Below the pieces are notes generated by a model. It was not told the DNA's origin. It did not search any database and worked only from the letters and a program-made list of their open reading frames with translations. Source: Pseudomonadota bacterium (GTDB lineage Bacteria > Myxococcota_A > UBA796 > GCA-2862545). Taken from it: a DNA stretch of 64,000 bases. Of the stretch, positions 27,558-37,700 are shown piece by piece. The position numbers and the translations under genes were made by a program. The DNA is taken from assembly GCA_947505245.1 (NCBI GenBank), contig CANNIZ010000004.1:98324-162323 (forward strand), in the 5' to 3' direction. The first letter of the stretch is position 1. The number at the start of each line of letters is the position of its first letter.

Positions 27558-30326
27558 TTGCGGAAGTACGGATTCGGAATCGGACTTGTCGGCGTCGTGA
27601 GCGCGATCTCGGCGCTCGCGCTCGGGGGGGCAGTTCCGAACGGGGGTCTGTCGGCAACTCAGGTCGGCGAGCCGCCGTCTTCGGCGGCCCTCGACGGGGA
27701 CACCGACGTCGCTTCCGAGCCGTTCGACGGGCTGCCGACGGGCGAGGTGGGGGCGCTCGAGGTGCTCGACGTCGGCGCCATGCAGCAAGTGCCGGTCGCC
27801 GAGCTCGCTGCGCCGGGCGGCGATGGCATCGTATTCGCGCGCGCTCCCGGAGCCGCGCCTGGGATGCCGGCCGAAGACGTGCGCTCGATCGCGGTGATCC
27901 GCAGCTATCTGGTGGCTGGGAACCCGACGCGCGCCCTCGTCGCGGCCGAGCGCTACGTCGACACGCACAAGCGCACCCGTGATCGGGACGCCGCGTGGAT
28001 GGTGATCGGCATGCTTCACCGCGAGGCGGGCCGGCACAATTCCGCGGCCGACGCGTTCAAGCGGCTGCGCGTCAATGACGGCTCGCTCGGCATGCTCGGC
28101 GCCTGGTACGAGGCCGAGCAGGAGCTCGCGCGCGGTCGCCATGCGTCGGCGGTGAGCCGGTGTTCGGACTACCGGACGAAGTGGCCCGAAGGACCCCACG
28201 CGGACGCCTGCGTCGAGGTGATCGCGCGCGCCCACGCGGCCCAGGGGCACGACGTCGATGCGCGGAAGTTCGCCAAGGAGTGGGACGAAAAGCACGCGAA
28301 GGCCCCGATCGCCGAGCAGGTGGAGCTGCAGCTCGCGACCTGGGAAGCCGAGCACAAGGTGAACGTCGCCATTCCGCACCTGATCAACCTCGCGCTGGTG
28401 TTCCGCGCGCCCCTGACGGGCCGCGTCGCTGAGGAGATGCTCGCGGACCTGCACGCCGCCGGCCACGCGGACGCCGTGATCCCAGAAGACGTCCCGTCGC
28501 GTCAGGCGCGTGCGGTGTCGCTGCGCGAATCCGGGCGCCTCGATGAGGCGTGGGCGATGTACGACGCGCTGCGCAACGAGGCCGCAGGCGCGCGGGCAGA
28601 CGAGCCTCGCGTCGTGAAGTGGGTGGCCGACCAGGCGATCCCGTTCGGCTGGCGTACGCGGCGCTTCGAGTTCCTCGCTGAGCAGCTCGCGGTCCGGTAC
28701 GAAGAGAAGCCGACGGCGCGCGACGCGTGGGAGATTCAGAACGCGCTCGGTCGCGCTGGGAAGTGGCCCGAGGCGGCGGCCTGGTGCAAGAAGGGCATGG
28801 AGCGGCACGCCGGCACCCGGGAGTGGCGCCGCAAGGAAGAAGACATCGCGCGCACCTACCTGCTCGCGGGTGACCCGCTCGGCGCGCGGGCGTTGCTCGA
28901 CGTCGCGGCGTTGCGGCCCGGGCCGTCGGGGCGGCGATCGGCGTTCATGGCGGGCTTCGCAGCGGTGCGGGCCGGCGAGTTCGATGACGCCGTGGCGCGA
29001 CTGACCGCGGTGATCGACAAGAAGCGCGATGGCCTCCCCGAGGCGCATTACTGGCGCGCAAAGGCGATGGACGCGCTCGGACGCGGCGACGAAGCCGCGT
29101 TGGATCGGCGATGGATAGCGGACAACTCGCCGTACTCGTGGGAGGGCGTACTCGTGGGCTCGGCCGTCGCCCCCAAGGCGGCGCCGTTCGGTCGCAGCGG
29201 TGGGTGGCCTGGACCCGAGCTGCCGCTTCCGCCGAGCGTCGAGCAGATCGCGTCGTCGTCGTCGTTCGCGCTCGCGGGCCTCGCCCCGGCGGCGAGCGCG
29301 CGTGGCGTTTCGGGCTTCGGGTCGTTGGCCTGGGCGCCGTCGGGTTCTGCGGCGGACGTCGCGCCGCCCTCGTTCGGGTCGCTGTTGCCGCGCGCCGGTT
29401 CGTCGCTGGCGTCGTTGGAGCGCGACCTGCTCGCCCCGCCAGCGTCGTACAGCGGCGGTTGGGACGAGAAGAAGGCGAGCGACGACTTCAAGACGCTGGT
29501 GGAGAAGCACGGGACCGAGTTCCCGGTCCTTTCGGCGATTGAAGACCTCGCTCACGTGGGGCTGTACGACCTGTCGGGGCCCATGTTCGCGCAGTTCGAC
29601 GAAGACGTGCGCAAGTGGTCGCGGCAGTCGCGCAGCCCGCACTACCTGGCCGCGCGCGGCGTGATGACCGACGTTGAGGCGTGGGAGCCGTTCTACCTGT
29701 ACACGCGCGACCACAACCACACCGCGCGAAACCTGTGGGGCAACTGGACGACCGCGACCACGCCGGAGTCGCGACTCGATGGCTACCGCCTCGCCTACCC
29801 GCTCGCCCACGATCGGTTCGTGTGGGAGCACGGCTCGGAGCACGACGTCGACCCGTACCTGGTGCTCGGTTTGATGCGGCAGGAGAGCACGTACAACCCG
29901 CTCGCGATGTCGCCGGTGGGCGCGCGCGGCGCGATGCAGATCATGCCCAAGACGGGGCACCTGCTGGCCGACCTGAAACACGACACGAACTTCACCGCCG
30001 GGGACCTCGAGGACCCTGTGTTCGCCGTCGGTTACGGCATCACCTACCTCGGGCTGCTGCTCGATCGGTTCGACGGCAACTTCCCGCTCGCGGTCGCGTC
30101 GTACAACGGCGGGCCGCACAACGTGAGCCGCTGGCTCGCTGGCACCGGCACGGACGTGCCCGTGGACGTGTTTGTGGAGACGCTTCCGTACCGCGAGACG
30201 CGGAACTACGTGAAGCAGGTGACGAGCAACTACGCGACGTACGTGGCGTTGTACGCACCTCCGGGTACGGCCCTGCGGGTGCCGGAGCGGGTCACGCGCG
30301 ATGACAAGTCGGTGGTGGACTTCTGA
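27558..30326 (+). CDS. Large soluble lytic murein transglycosylase (Slt70-like)
   Basis: Periplasmic enzyme cleaving peptidoglycan to 1,6-anhydromuropeptides. The 922 residues start with a signal peptide (FGIGLVGVVSAISALALGGA), then a long TPR-like helical superhelix (about 100-520), a Ser/Ala/Pro-rich linker and a C-terminal SLT domain. The catalytic Glu776 lies in GLMRQESTYNP, followed by SPVGARGAMQIMP and VASYNGGPHNVSRWL. It is longer than E. coli Slt70 (about 645 residues) because of the extra TPR and linker regions. The start is TTG at 27558 with GGTGGAG seven bases upstream. A heme-protein gene follows directly. Confidence 0.92.
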   Translation: MRKYGFGIGLVGVVSAISALALGGAVPNGGLSATQVGEPPSSAALDGDTDVASEPFDGLPTGEVGALEVLDVGAMQQVPVAELAAPGGDGIVFARAPGAAPGMPAEDVRSIAVIRSYLVAGNPTRALVAAERYVDTHKRTRDRDAAWMVIGMLHREAGRHNSAADAFKRLRVNDGSLGMLGAWYEAEQELARGRHASAVSRCSDYRTKWPEGPHADACVEVIARAHAAQGHDVDARKFAKEWDEKHAKAPIAEQVELQLATWEAEHKVNVAIPHLINLALVFRAPLTGRVAEEMLADLHAAGHADAVIPEDVPSRQARAVSLRESGRLDEAWAMYDALRNEAAGARADEPRVVKWVADQAIPFGWRTRRFEFLAEQLAVRYEEKPTARDAWEIQNALGRAGKWPEAAAWCKKGMERHAGTREWRRKEEDIARTYLLAGDPLGARALLDVAALRPGPSGRRSAFMAGFAAVRAGEFDDAVARLTAVIDKKRDGLPEAHYWRAKAMDALGRGDEAALDRRWIADNSPYSWEGVLVGSAVAPKAAPFGRSGGWPGPELPLPPSVEQIASSSSFALAGLAPAASARGVSGFGSLAWAPSGSAADVAPPSFGSLLPRAGSSLASLERDLLAPPASYSGGWDEKKASDDFKTLVEKHGTEFPVLSAIEDLAHVGLYDLSGPMFAQFDEDVRKWSRQSRSPHYLAARGVMTDVEAWEPFYLYTRDHNHTARNLWGNWTTATTPESRLDGYRLAYPLAHDRFVWEHGSEHDVDPYLVLGLMRQESTYNPLAMSPVGARGAMQIMPKTGHLLADLKHDTNFTAGDLEDPVFAVGYGITYLGLLLDRFDGNFPLAVASYNGGPHNVSRWLAGTGTDVPVDVFVETLPYRETRNYVKQVTSNYATYVALYAPPGTALRVPERVTRDDKSVVDF

Positions 30327-30334
30327 AGCGTGCC

Positions 30335-31501
30335 TTGCCCGTCGTCGCTGTGGCGTTGTGCGTGATGGTGGTCGGCACGGCGTCCGCGCGCCCGCGCAAA
30401 CACGCGCCGGAGACGGACGACGCCCCGCCGCCCGTCGTGGACGTGCCGGTGGTGCCGGTGGTCCCGACGCTCGAGAAGGTGTTCGACCACGTGCTGCCGG
30501 TGGAGACAGGTCCGATTCCGACCGGCCTCGGGAGCCTTTCCGCGCAGGGGTGCAACGGCTGCCACTTCGACGCGCACGACGGCTGGGCGCACTCGGCGCA
30601 CGCGACGGGGTTCGCGGACCCCGTGTTCAAGCATGGTTCAGCGCTCGCGGCGAGCCCGATGTGCGCGGAGTGCCACCTACCGCTGTGGGTGCAACACACC
30701 GAACGGTTCGCGCCGATCGAGGGATCCCCGGACCGGCTGGTGACAGCGCCGAACGAAGCGTTCGACGCGACGCTCGCGCAGGAGGGCGTCACGTGCGCCG
30801 CGTGCCACGTGCGCGAGGGGAAGGTCGTCGTCGCCGAGCCGGTCGCGAACGCGCCGCACCCGACGGTGGTGTCGCCCCAATTGCGCGACGCCTCGCTGTG
30901 CGCGACCTGCCACTCGCTGACGTGGCCCGGCGCCGACAAGCCGCTTTACGACACGTACGGCGAGTGGGAGCGGTCCGCGTACGCCAAGGCGGGGATCACC
31001 TGCCAGGCGTGCCACATCGGCCGCGGCGCGGACGGCGGGCTCGTCGCGCACGACGTCGCGCAGCCGGCGGCGCGCGCGGTGTCGCTGCTGGTGGACGTCG
31101 ACACGGTGTCGCTCGTGCGCGGCGGCGGCCCGCTCGCGGTGGCGATGCGCGTGCAGAACACGGGCGCCGGGCACGCGTTCCCGACCGGGTCACCGTGGCG
31201 AATCGTGCGCGTTCAGGCAGCACTCGTCGGGCCCGTCGGCAAGAAGGGGGAGGTGCTCCCACACCCGAAGGCGACCTGGACGGCCGACCTGAAGCGGACG
31301 ATCGAGGACGCTCCGCCGTGGCGGACGTTGGCCGATACGCGCATTCTGCCGGGTGAGGAGACCGCGTTTTCGGCGTCGTTGAGTTTGCCGGCAGACGCCC
31401 AGGACGGCGTGTGGACGCTCGAGGTGAGCCTCGCGTTCGTGCGGGACGGCGAGGTCGAGGTGCCGTTCGTGGTGCAGCGGACGCCGCTGCGGGTGGATTG
31501 A
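30335..31501 (+). CDS. Pentaheme c-type cytochrome
   Basis: Exported multiheme cytochrome, 388 residues. Five CxxCH heme-binding motifs sit at 73 (CNGCH), 110 (CAECH), 154 (CAACH), 189 (CATCH) and 223 (CQACH); additional His residues (HSAH, HLPLW) can serve as distal ligands. After residue 235 a heme-free beta-rich domain follows (VAMRVQNTGAGHAFPTG), as seen in cytochrome c554-like and related proteins. TTG at 30335 is used; reading back to a CTG at 30323 overlapping the upstream stop would give MKRALPVVAVALCVMVV, a better signal peptide. The electron partners are unknown; the propeller protein downstream may be functionally linked. Confidence 0.85.
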   Translation: MPVVAVALCVMVVGTASARPRKHAPETDDAPPPVVDVPVVPVVPTLEKVFDHVLPVETGPIPTGLGSLSAQGCNGCHFDAHDGWAHSAHATGFADPVFKHGSALAASPMCAECHLPLWVQHTERFAPIEGSPDRLVTAPNEAFDATLAQEGVTCAACHVREGKVVVAEPVANAPHPTVVSPQLRDASLCATCHSLTWPGADKPLYDTYGEWERSAYAKAGITCQACHIGRGADGGLVAHDVAQPAARAVSLLVDVDTVSLVRGGGPLAVAMRVQNTGAGHAFPTGSPWRIVRVQAALVGPVGKKGEVLPHPKATWTADLKRTIEDAPPWRTLADTRILPGEETAFSASLSLPADAQDGVWTLEVSLAFVRDGEVEVPFVVQRTPLRVD

Positions 31502-31582
31502 CGCATCAGGGAAGATCGACGGGGGATCGCGCGTCCGATAGGATGGACGCGCCCGCCGCCCGCCCACCCCCTCCCTCCCCGG

Positions 31583-33175
31583 ATGCTTCACATGATCGTG
31601 TTTCTCGCTGTCGTTTCGGCGTTTGCCGGAGGCTCGTGCAAGGACCCCGCGGCCACGGACGCGTTCACGCGCGGGTTCGCGGCGATGCAGGAGGGTGCCG
31701 CAAACGACGCGCTCGGTGCGTACCTTGAATGCCTCCAGAAGGAGCCGACGTGTGTGTCGTGCCAGTACGAGATCGGCTGGGCGCACTGGAAGCAGGGCGA
31801 TTTTGCTGCCGCCGAGGCGGACTGGAACAAGACGCTCGCGCTCGACCCGGGAAATTCGTCGGCGGCGAAGTGGGCGGCCGAGGCGAAGGTGAAGGCGTCC
31901 GGTGGCGCCTCGCCGGCGACGCTCTCGGAGACGGGGCTGCGGGTCCCGATCGGGACGAAGTCGAAGGAAGCGGGGCCTGTGCACCTCGAGCTCGTGGCGC
32001 GGTTCCAGAACTACGACGCGACGCCCTCGTCACCGACGGACCACTACGACCCGGACGTGAACTCGCCGAAGTCGGCCCGGTTCAGCCAGGACGGCAGCAA
32101 GGTCTACGTGAACTCGCTCGAGGGCTACGAGACGCCTGTGTACGACACGAAGACGTTCACGAAGCTGACCACCATCGAGCACAAGTTCACGAAGGAAGAC
32201 GCGGCGCTGTTTCACGGCGAGACGACGGCTTGGGGCAGCGCGTACCACGAGAAGGTGATGCCCGAGGACGTGAACGTGATGAAGGGGAAGCCGGTGGAGA
32301 GCGCGCTCTCGCACAACGGCCGGTACCTGTGGATCCCGTACTACCGGCGCGACTTCGATCGCGGCGCGGACTCGCCGAGCGCCGTGAGCGTGATCGACAC
32401 GACGACGGACAAGATCGTGCGCGTGTTCCCGACCGGTCCGCTGCCGAAGTACGTCGTGGGCTCGCCGGACGGCAAGAACATGGCGGTGGTGCACTGGGGC
32501 GACAACACCGTGGCGCTCGTGGACATCACCTCGGCGAACCCGAACGACTGGAAGTACCGGCCCGACCTGCTCGTGGTCGAGTACCGCATCGACATGAACA
32601 ACTTGAGCGGTGGCGACCGCGACGCCGAGTGCGGCATGTGCCTGCGGGGCAGCGTGTTCACGCCGGACAGCAAGACGCTGCTCGTCGCGCGCATGGGAAA
32701 TGGCGGCATCGCGGGGTTTGACGTCGCGACCGGGAAGTACCTCGGCACCGCGACGGGCACGACGACGCCGCGGCACATCGTGTTGTCGCCGGACGGGACG
32801 ACGCTGTACGCGACGCAGAACTCGGCGGGCACGGTGGCGAAGATGCCGCTGAAGGCGGTGGTGGACGCGCTTTACACGGCGAACGGCGGCAAGGTGGCGG
32901 TGCCTCCTACGACGACGGTGTCGGTCGGCGGTCAGGCGCGCACGCTGGAGATCACGTCCGACGGTCGCTGGTTGTACGTCGCGAGCAAGGGCCGCGCGGA
33001 GCTGGTAGCGGTCGACGCGGCGGCGATGAAGGTGGTCGCGCGCGTGCGAACGGACTCGTACACGGTGGGGCTCGACGTGTCGCCGGACGGCAGCCAGGTG
33101 TGGACGACGTCGCAAGGGGCCCACGAGCAGGGTGGCAACAGCGTGTGCGTGTTCAAGGTGACGGTGGACCGCTGA
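31583..33175 (+). CDS. Secreted TPR and YVTN-like beta-propeller protein
   Basis: A 530-residue exported protein. Signal peptide MLHMIVFLAVVSAFAGGS, then a short TPR pair (35-95: ALGAYLECLQKEPTCVSCQYEIGWAHWKQGDFAAAEADW), then a seven-bladed-type propeller of YVTN/PQQ-like repeats (SAVSVIDTTTDKIVRVFPTG, RHIVLSPDGTTLYATQNSAGTV, RTLEITSDGRWLYVASKG, VGLDVSPDGSQVWTTSQG). Cys pairs occur in CVSCQ and ECGMC. ATG 31583 or 31592 are both possible. It lies 81 bases downstream of the pentaheme cytochrome in the same direction. Ligand unknown. Confidence 0.85.
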   Translation: MLHMIVFLAVVSAFAGGSCKDPAATDAFTRGFAAMQEGAANDALGAYLECLQKEPTCVSCQYEIGWAHWKQGDFAAAEADWNKTLALDPGNSSAAKWAAEAKVKASGGASPATLSETGLRVPIGTKSKEAGPVHLELVARFQNYDATPSSPTDHYDPDVNSPKSARFSQDGSKVYVNSLEGYETPVYDTKTFTKLTTIEHKFTKEDAALFHGETTAWGSAYHEKVMPEDVNVMKGKPVESALSHNGRYLWIPYYRRDFDRGADSPSAVSVIDTTTDKIVRVFPTGPLPKYVVGSPDGKNMAVVHWGDNTVALVDITSANPNDWKYRPDLLVVEYRIDMNNLSGGDRDAECGMCLRGSVFTPDSKTLLVARMGNGGIAGFDVATGKYLGTATGTTTPRHIVLSPDGTTLYATQNSAGTVAKMPLKAVVDALYTANGGKVAVPPTTTVSVGGQARTLEITSDGRWLYVASKGRAELVAVDAAAMKVVARVRTDSYTVGLDVSPDGSQVWTTSQGAHEQGGNSVCVFKVTVDR

Positions 33176-33178
33176 GGC

Positions 33179-33202
33179 GGACAACTTGTGGTGAAGTTGT
33201 CC
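33179..33202 (+). promoter_or_regulatory. Perfect 9-bp inverted repeat (hairpin or operator)
   Basis: GGACAACTT, a six-base loop GTGGTG, then AAGTTGTCC. It starts three bases after the propeller-gene stop and lies about 70 bases before the ATPase gene. There is no T-run after it, so it could be an mRNA 3' hairpin or a dyad operator. TTGTCC recurs at 33230. Confidence 0.5.
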
Positions 33203-33228
33203 CTCTGGGACGGACATGTGCTTGGTTT

Positions 33229-33251
33229 CTTGTCCTTGCTGGAGTGACAAG
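33229..33251 (+). promoter_or_regulatory. Second inverted repeat upstream of the DUF4143 ATPase gene
   Basis: CTTGTC (33229-33234) and GACAAG (33246-33251) flank 11 bases. It shares the TTGTC/GACAA half-site with the preceding dyad, giving four half-sites within about 75 bases upstream of the ATPase start. Confidence 0.35.
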
Positions 33252-33271
33252 ATTGGCGTAGATTGGCTTCC

Positions 33272-34579
33272 ATGGAAGGGAAGCCGTTCGCGGAGGTGGT
33301 CGCTGAGGTCGTTTCGGACGCGATGGATCGCGTTCTGCCGACGCCGATCGCGCGTGACACGCAGATCCGGGCGCTACCGGGAAAGATCGATGCGGTGCTC
33401 GGCATGCGGCGTTCGGGCAAGACCTGGCTGCTGTTCGACCACGCCGCGAGGCTCGTGGCTGACGGCCTTCCGCGCGACCGGATCCTGTACCTGAACTTCG
33501 AAGACGAGCGGCTGATGCCGATGCAGGCGGCGGACCTGCACCTCGTGCTCGACGCGTTCCTCGCGCGCTTCCCGGAGCACGCGGGCCAGGAGTGCTGGCT
33601 GCTGTTCGACGAGATCCAGAACGTTCCGGGCTGGGATCGCTGGCTGCGGCGGCTGATCGATCGCGGCGGGCTGCGCATCGCGGTGACCGGGTCGTCGGCG
33701 AAGCTGCTCGGCACGGAGATCGCGACCGCGCTGCGGGGGCGCAGCCTCCCCACCGAGCTGCTGCCGTACTCGTTCGCGGAGGCCCTGCGTCACGAGGGGG
33801 TGGCCCTGCCGAAGCGGTGGCCACCGCCCGAGGCGACGCGCGCGCTGCTGAAGAACCGGTTTCGCCGCTTCCTCGACGTGGGCGGGTTCCCGGAGGTCCA
33901 GGGGCTGGACGAGCCCACGCGGCGACGTGTGCTGCAGGACTACGTCGATGTGGCGCTGCTGCGCGACGTGATCGAGCGGCACGGCGTCGGCAATCCTGGT
34001 GCGCTCCGGTGGCTCGTGCGTAGGCTGCTGGGCTCACCGGGGGGCGCGTTCACGGTGAACAAGGCCTACGGCGACCTGCGTTCGCAGGGTCACACGATCG
34101 CGAAGGACACGGTGCACGCCTACGTGGCGTGGCTCGAGGACGCGTTCCTGTTCCTGCCGGTGGAGGCCGAGGCGGCGTCTGAGCGAGCCCGCGCGGTGCG
34201 CCCGCGAAAGATCTACGCGGTCGATCACGCTCTGGCGGGCGTCACCTCGGTCGAGGGTGGCGGCATCGGCCACCGGCTCGAGAACATCGTGTATGTCGAG
34301 CTCAGGCGGCGCGGGTACCAGGTCCGCTACGTGCCGACGCCGCACGGATATGAGGTGGACTTCCTCGCGGTGCGCGGGGATGAGCGTCGTCTGGTGCAGG
34401 TCTGCGCCGACCTCGGAGGTGAGGCGTTCGCGCGAGAGCTGCGCGCGATTGAAGATGCTCTGCCGGCGCTGGGCATGGATCACGCGGAGATCGTGACGCT
34501 GGAGGACGACCGCGTGCGCGAGGTCGAAGGTGGCAGGGTGACGATGACGTCGGCCTGGCGCTGGCTTCTGGCGCCCTGA
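33272..34579 (+). CDS. AAA-family ATPase with DUF4143 domain
   Basis: A 435-residue P-loop ATPase. Walker A GMRRSGKT (44-51) and Walker B-like CWLLFDEIQNV; the sensor region ITVTGSSAKLL-type sequence appears as IAVTGSSAKLLG. The C-terminal half matches DUF4143: FLDVGGFPEVQG, YVDVALLRDVIERHG, then a nuclease-like segment GHRLENIVYVELRRRGYQVRYV with YEVDFLAV (PD-(D/E)xK-like). Such proteins are common, often laterally transferred and of unsettled function. The ATG at 33272 is favoured over a TTG three codons earlier. A set of GACAA/TTGTC dyads lies upstream. Confidence 0.88.
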   Translation: MEGKPFAEVVAEVVSDAMDRVLPTPIARDTQIRALPGKIDAVLGMRRSGKTWLLFDHAARLVADGLPRDRILYLNFEDERLMPMQAADLHLVLDAFLARFPEHAGQECWLLFDEIQNVPGWDRWLRRLIDRGGLRIAVTGSSAKLLGTEIATALRGRSLPTELLPYSFAEALRHEGVALPKRWPPPEATRALLKNRFRRFLDVGGFPEVQGLDEPTRRRVLQDYVDVALLRDVIERHGVGNPGALRWLVRRLLGSPGGAFTVNKAYGDLRSQGHTIAKDTVHAYVAWLEDAFLFLPVEAEAASERARAVRPRKIYAVDHALAGVTSVEGGGIGHRLENIVYVELRRRGYQVRYVPTPHGYEVDFLAVRGDERRLVQVCADLGGEAFARELRAIEDALPALGMDHAEIVTLEDDRVREVEGGRVTMTSAWRWLLAP

Positions 34580-34716
34580 CAGTTCGTTTGCCTTGACGGC
34601 CCCATGACGAACCGTGGCCGCGGTGAAAGGTCAACCTGACCGTTGCGTTGGGGGATCAGAAATCGGGGCGCGTGGCGTCCCATCGAGCGGCCCCGGCCGC
34701 GCCGGAGGAGTGCGTC

Positions 34717-37700
34717 ATGAAGCGTTTGTCTTTGCCGATCACGGTGGTGGTCGCGCTTTCGTCCACGTTCGCTCTCGCCAACATCCCGGAGCTGTCGGAC
34801 GTGCCGACGACCCAGGCGCCGTTGGCAGCGGACGGCTTGCCGTCGCGGCCCGTCGCGATCGCTGTCGCGCCGAACGACACCGTGCGGCTCGCGTTCCCGA
34901 ACGCAGCCCGCGAGCGCGTGCGCGACCTCGACGCCTGGTTCTCGGCGAACCCGACGCAGCGCGTGCATGTGCAGACGGACCGGCCGTTGTACCGCCCGGG
35001 CGACACGGTGAACGTGAAGCTGTGGGACCTCGCGACGAAGGGCCTGTTGCCGGCTGAAGGGCAGGGGATCAACGCGTCGCTGATCGACCCGCGCGGGACG
35101 GTGGTGCAGACGCGGTACCTCGCGGTGGCGGGCGGGGCGGCGAATGACGCGTTCGTGTTGGACGCGGCGGCGGTAGGTGGATCGTGGAAGCTGCAGGTGA
35201 CGTCGCCGACGGGGCAGGTCGTCGAGCGCGCGTTCACTGTCGCGTCGTTCCAGGCGCCGCGAATCAAGAAGACGCTCGAATTCGCGCGCGACGGCTACGG
35301 TCCTGGCGACGCGGTCGAAGCGGCGATCACGCTCGAGCGCGCGACCGGCGAGAAGCTGATCAACACCGAAGTGACGGCGAACGTGCAGGTGGACGGGACA
35401 GCCCTTCCGCCGATGCAGGTGCGCACGGACGGGAACGGCGAGGTGGTGGTGAAGTTCACGCTGCCAGCGAAGCTCACCGCGCCCGACGTGCTGTTGACGG
35501 TGATGGTCGATGACGCAGGCGTCACCGAGTCGATCTCGCGGTCCGTTCCGATCGTTCTCGACCGCGTCGCGGTGGGCTTCTTCCCCGAAGGAGGTGATCT
35601 TGTCGCGGGGATCGAGAGCCGCGTGTACTTCGAAGCGACCGATCCCCACGGCGCTCCGGCGGACGTGAAGGGCGTGGTGCTCGACGATCGAGGGCGCGAG
35701 GTGGCGAAGCTCGGCAGCTGGGTCGACGGTCGCGGGCACTTCACGTTCACGCCCGAAGCGGGGCGGTCGTACCGCGCGAAGCTCGACGCGGAGACGCTGG
35801 AGCAGCGCGAGTTTGCGCTCCCGGTCGCGAAGGGCGACGGGTGCGTGATGCACCACTTCGACGACCTGGACGGCGTCCAGCGCGCGGTGCGCGTGAGCGT
35901 GGCTTGCACAACCCCACGCGAGGTGACGGTGTTCGCCACGCAGCAGGAGGCGGTGCTCGATCGGGCAGTGTTCAACGTCGCCGCCGGGGCGCCGACGACG
36001 GTGTACCTGCAGAGCGGAAACCCTGCGCTGGCGGGAGCGCAGGGCGTTGCTCGCGTGACCGTGTTCGACGGCGATCTGGAGCCGCTCGCCGAGCGCCTCG
36101 TGTATCGGAACAAGTCGCGCGCGCTGAGCGTGAAGGTCACGACCGATCGCGCGAAGTACGCGCCAAAGGACCAGGTCGCGCTCACCGTGCGCACGACCGA
36201 TCCCGAGGGTCGAGCCGTGCCCGCCGAGGTGTCGGTCGCGGTCGTCGACGACACGGTGCTCGCGTTCGCGGACGACAAGGAGGACGGGCTCGTGTCGCGC
36301 GTGCTGTTGCAGGCCGATCTGCCCGAGCCGATCGAGGGCGTGGCGCAGCTGTTCGAGCCCGGCGCGAAGGACGGCGGGCTCGGCGTGGACCTCGCGCTCG
36401 CGACGCGCGGCTGGCGTCGGTTCGACTGGGAGCCCGTGAAGGGCGAGCACCACCGGCAGGTCGCAGCGGCCGCGGAGGCCGCGGCCCAGGCGCTGATGTA
36501 CCAGCAGCTCGGGTACTACGGCGGGTACGGCTACGGCTCGGGTATGGGCGGCGTTTACTACGACTCGCTCGAGATGGCGGCGGGCGGCGAGGGCATGGGC
36601 GGTGGCGGCTGGGGCGGCGGCCGGCCCATGCCGTCGATGGCGATGGCGGCGCCCCCGATGGAGATGGCGGTGCGCGGCGTGGCCGTGATGGATGACGCTC
36701 GCAAGCCCATGGACATGATGCGGCGGGAGAAGGAGGCCCCGTCGAACACCGTCGCCGTGCGGCAATACGCGCCCCCGCAGAAGGACGTCGTCGAGGACGC
36801 GAAGTTCGCGCCGCGCTCGGACTTCCGCGACACCGTGTTGTGGCAGCCGTCAGTTCGAACCGGCGCTGACGGCGCGGCGACGCTGACGTTCGCGCTCTCC
36901 GACGCGGTCACCGGGTTCCGCGCGACCGCCGAAGGCGTCGGCGGCGGGTACCTCGGCCACGGCGAGGCGCTGCTCGCGAGCACGTTACCGTTCCACCTCG
37001 AGGTGAGGCTCCCCGTCGAGCTCTCAGCGGGTGACCGGCTGAACCTTCCGGTCACGCTCGAGAACCAGCGGCCAGGGACCGCGCAGGTCGATCTCTCCGC
37101 GTCGGTCGGGTCGCTGCTCCAGCTCGGTGCGCTGCCGGGCGTGCTCACGCTCGGCGCGAACGAGCGGCGCACGATCTATGTGCCGGTCGTCGCGAAGGCG
37201 GGTCGCGGGGATGTCGAGCTGTCGCTGTCGGCGCGCAGCAACGGACTGACCGACGGCATCGTGCAGAAGATCCCGGTCGCGCCGCGCGGCTTCCCGCAGA
37301 CCTGGACAGCGTCCGGCGTGCTGGAAGGCAGCAAGAGCCATTCGCTTCAGATCCCGACCGCGCTCGAGGGCTCGATCACGGGCAAGGTGACGGTGTTCCC
37401 GTCACCCGTGTCCGAGATCCTCAAGGGCATGGAGAACATGGTCCGCACGCCGGGCGGCTGCTTCGAGCAGACGAGCTCGACGAACTACCCGAACGTGGTG
37501 GTGCTCGATCTGCTCGACAAGTCCGGCAACGGCGGCAGCCTCTCGGTCGATCGCAAGCAGGTGCTGGACGCGGGCTACGGCATCCTCACGGGCTACCAGA
37601 TCTCGGCGGGCGGCTTCGAGACCTGGGGCGACGGCCCCGGCAAGGAGGCGCTGTCCGCGTTCGGGCTGATGCAGTTCAGCGACATGTCGCGCGTCTACGA

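Noticed and set aside
27330..30119. Upstream extension of the PhoB-like frame to 1173 residues
   Set aside because: The extension is antisense to the lytic transglycosylase gene, Arg-rich and motif-free; the regulator starts at 27329 behind GGAGG.
30184..30212. Fragment CGAGACGCGGAAC resembling part of the 49-bp repeat
   Set aside because: Only 13 bases match, inside the conserved YRETRNY coding region of the transglycosylase; best seen as chance.
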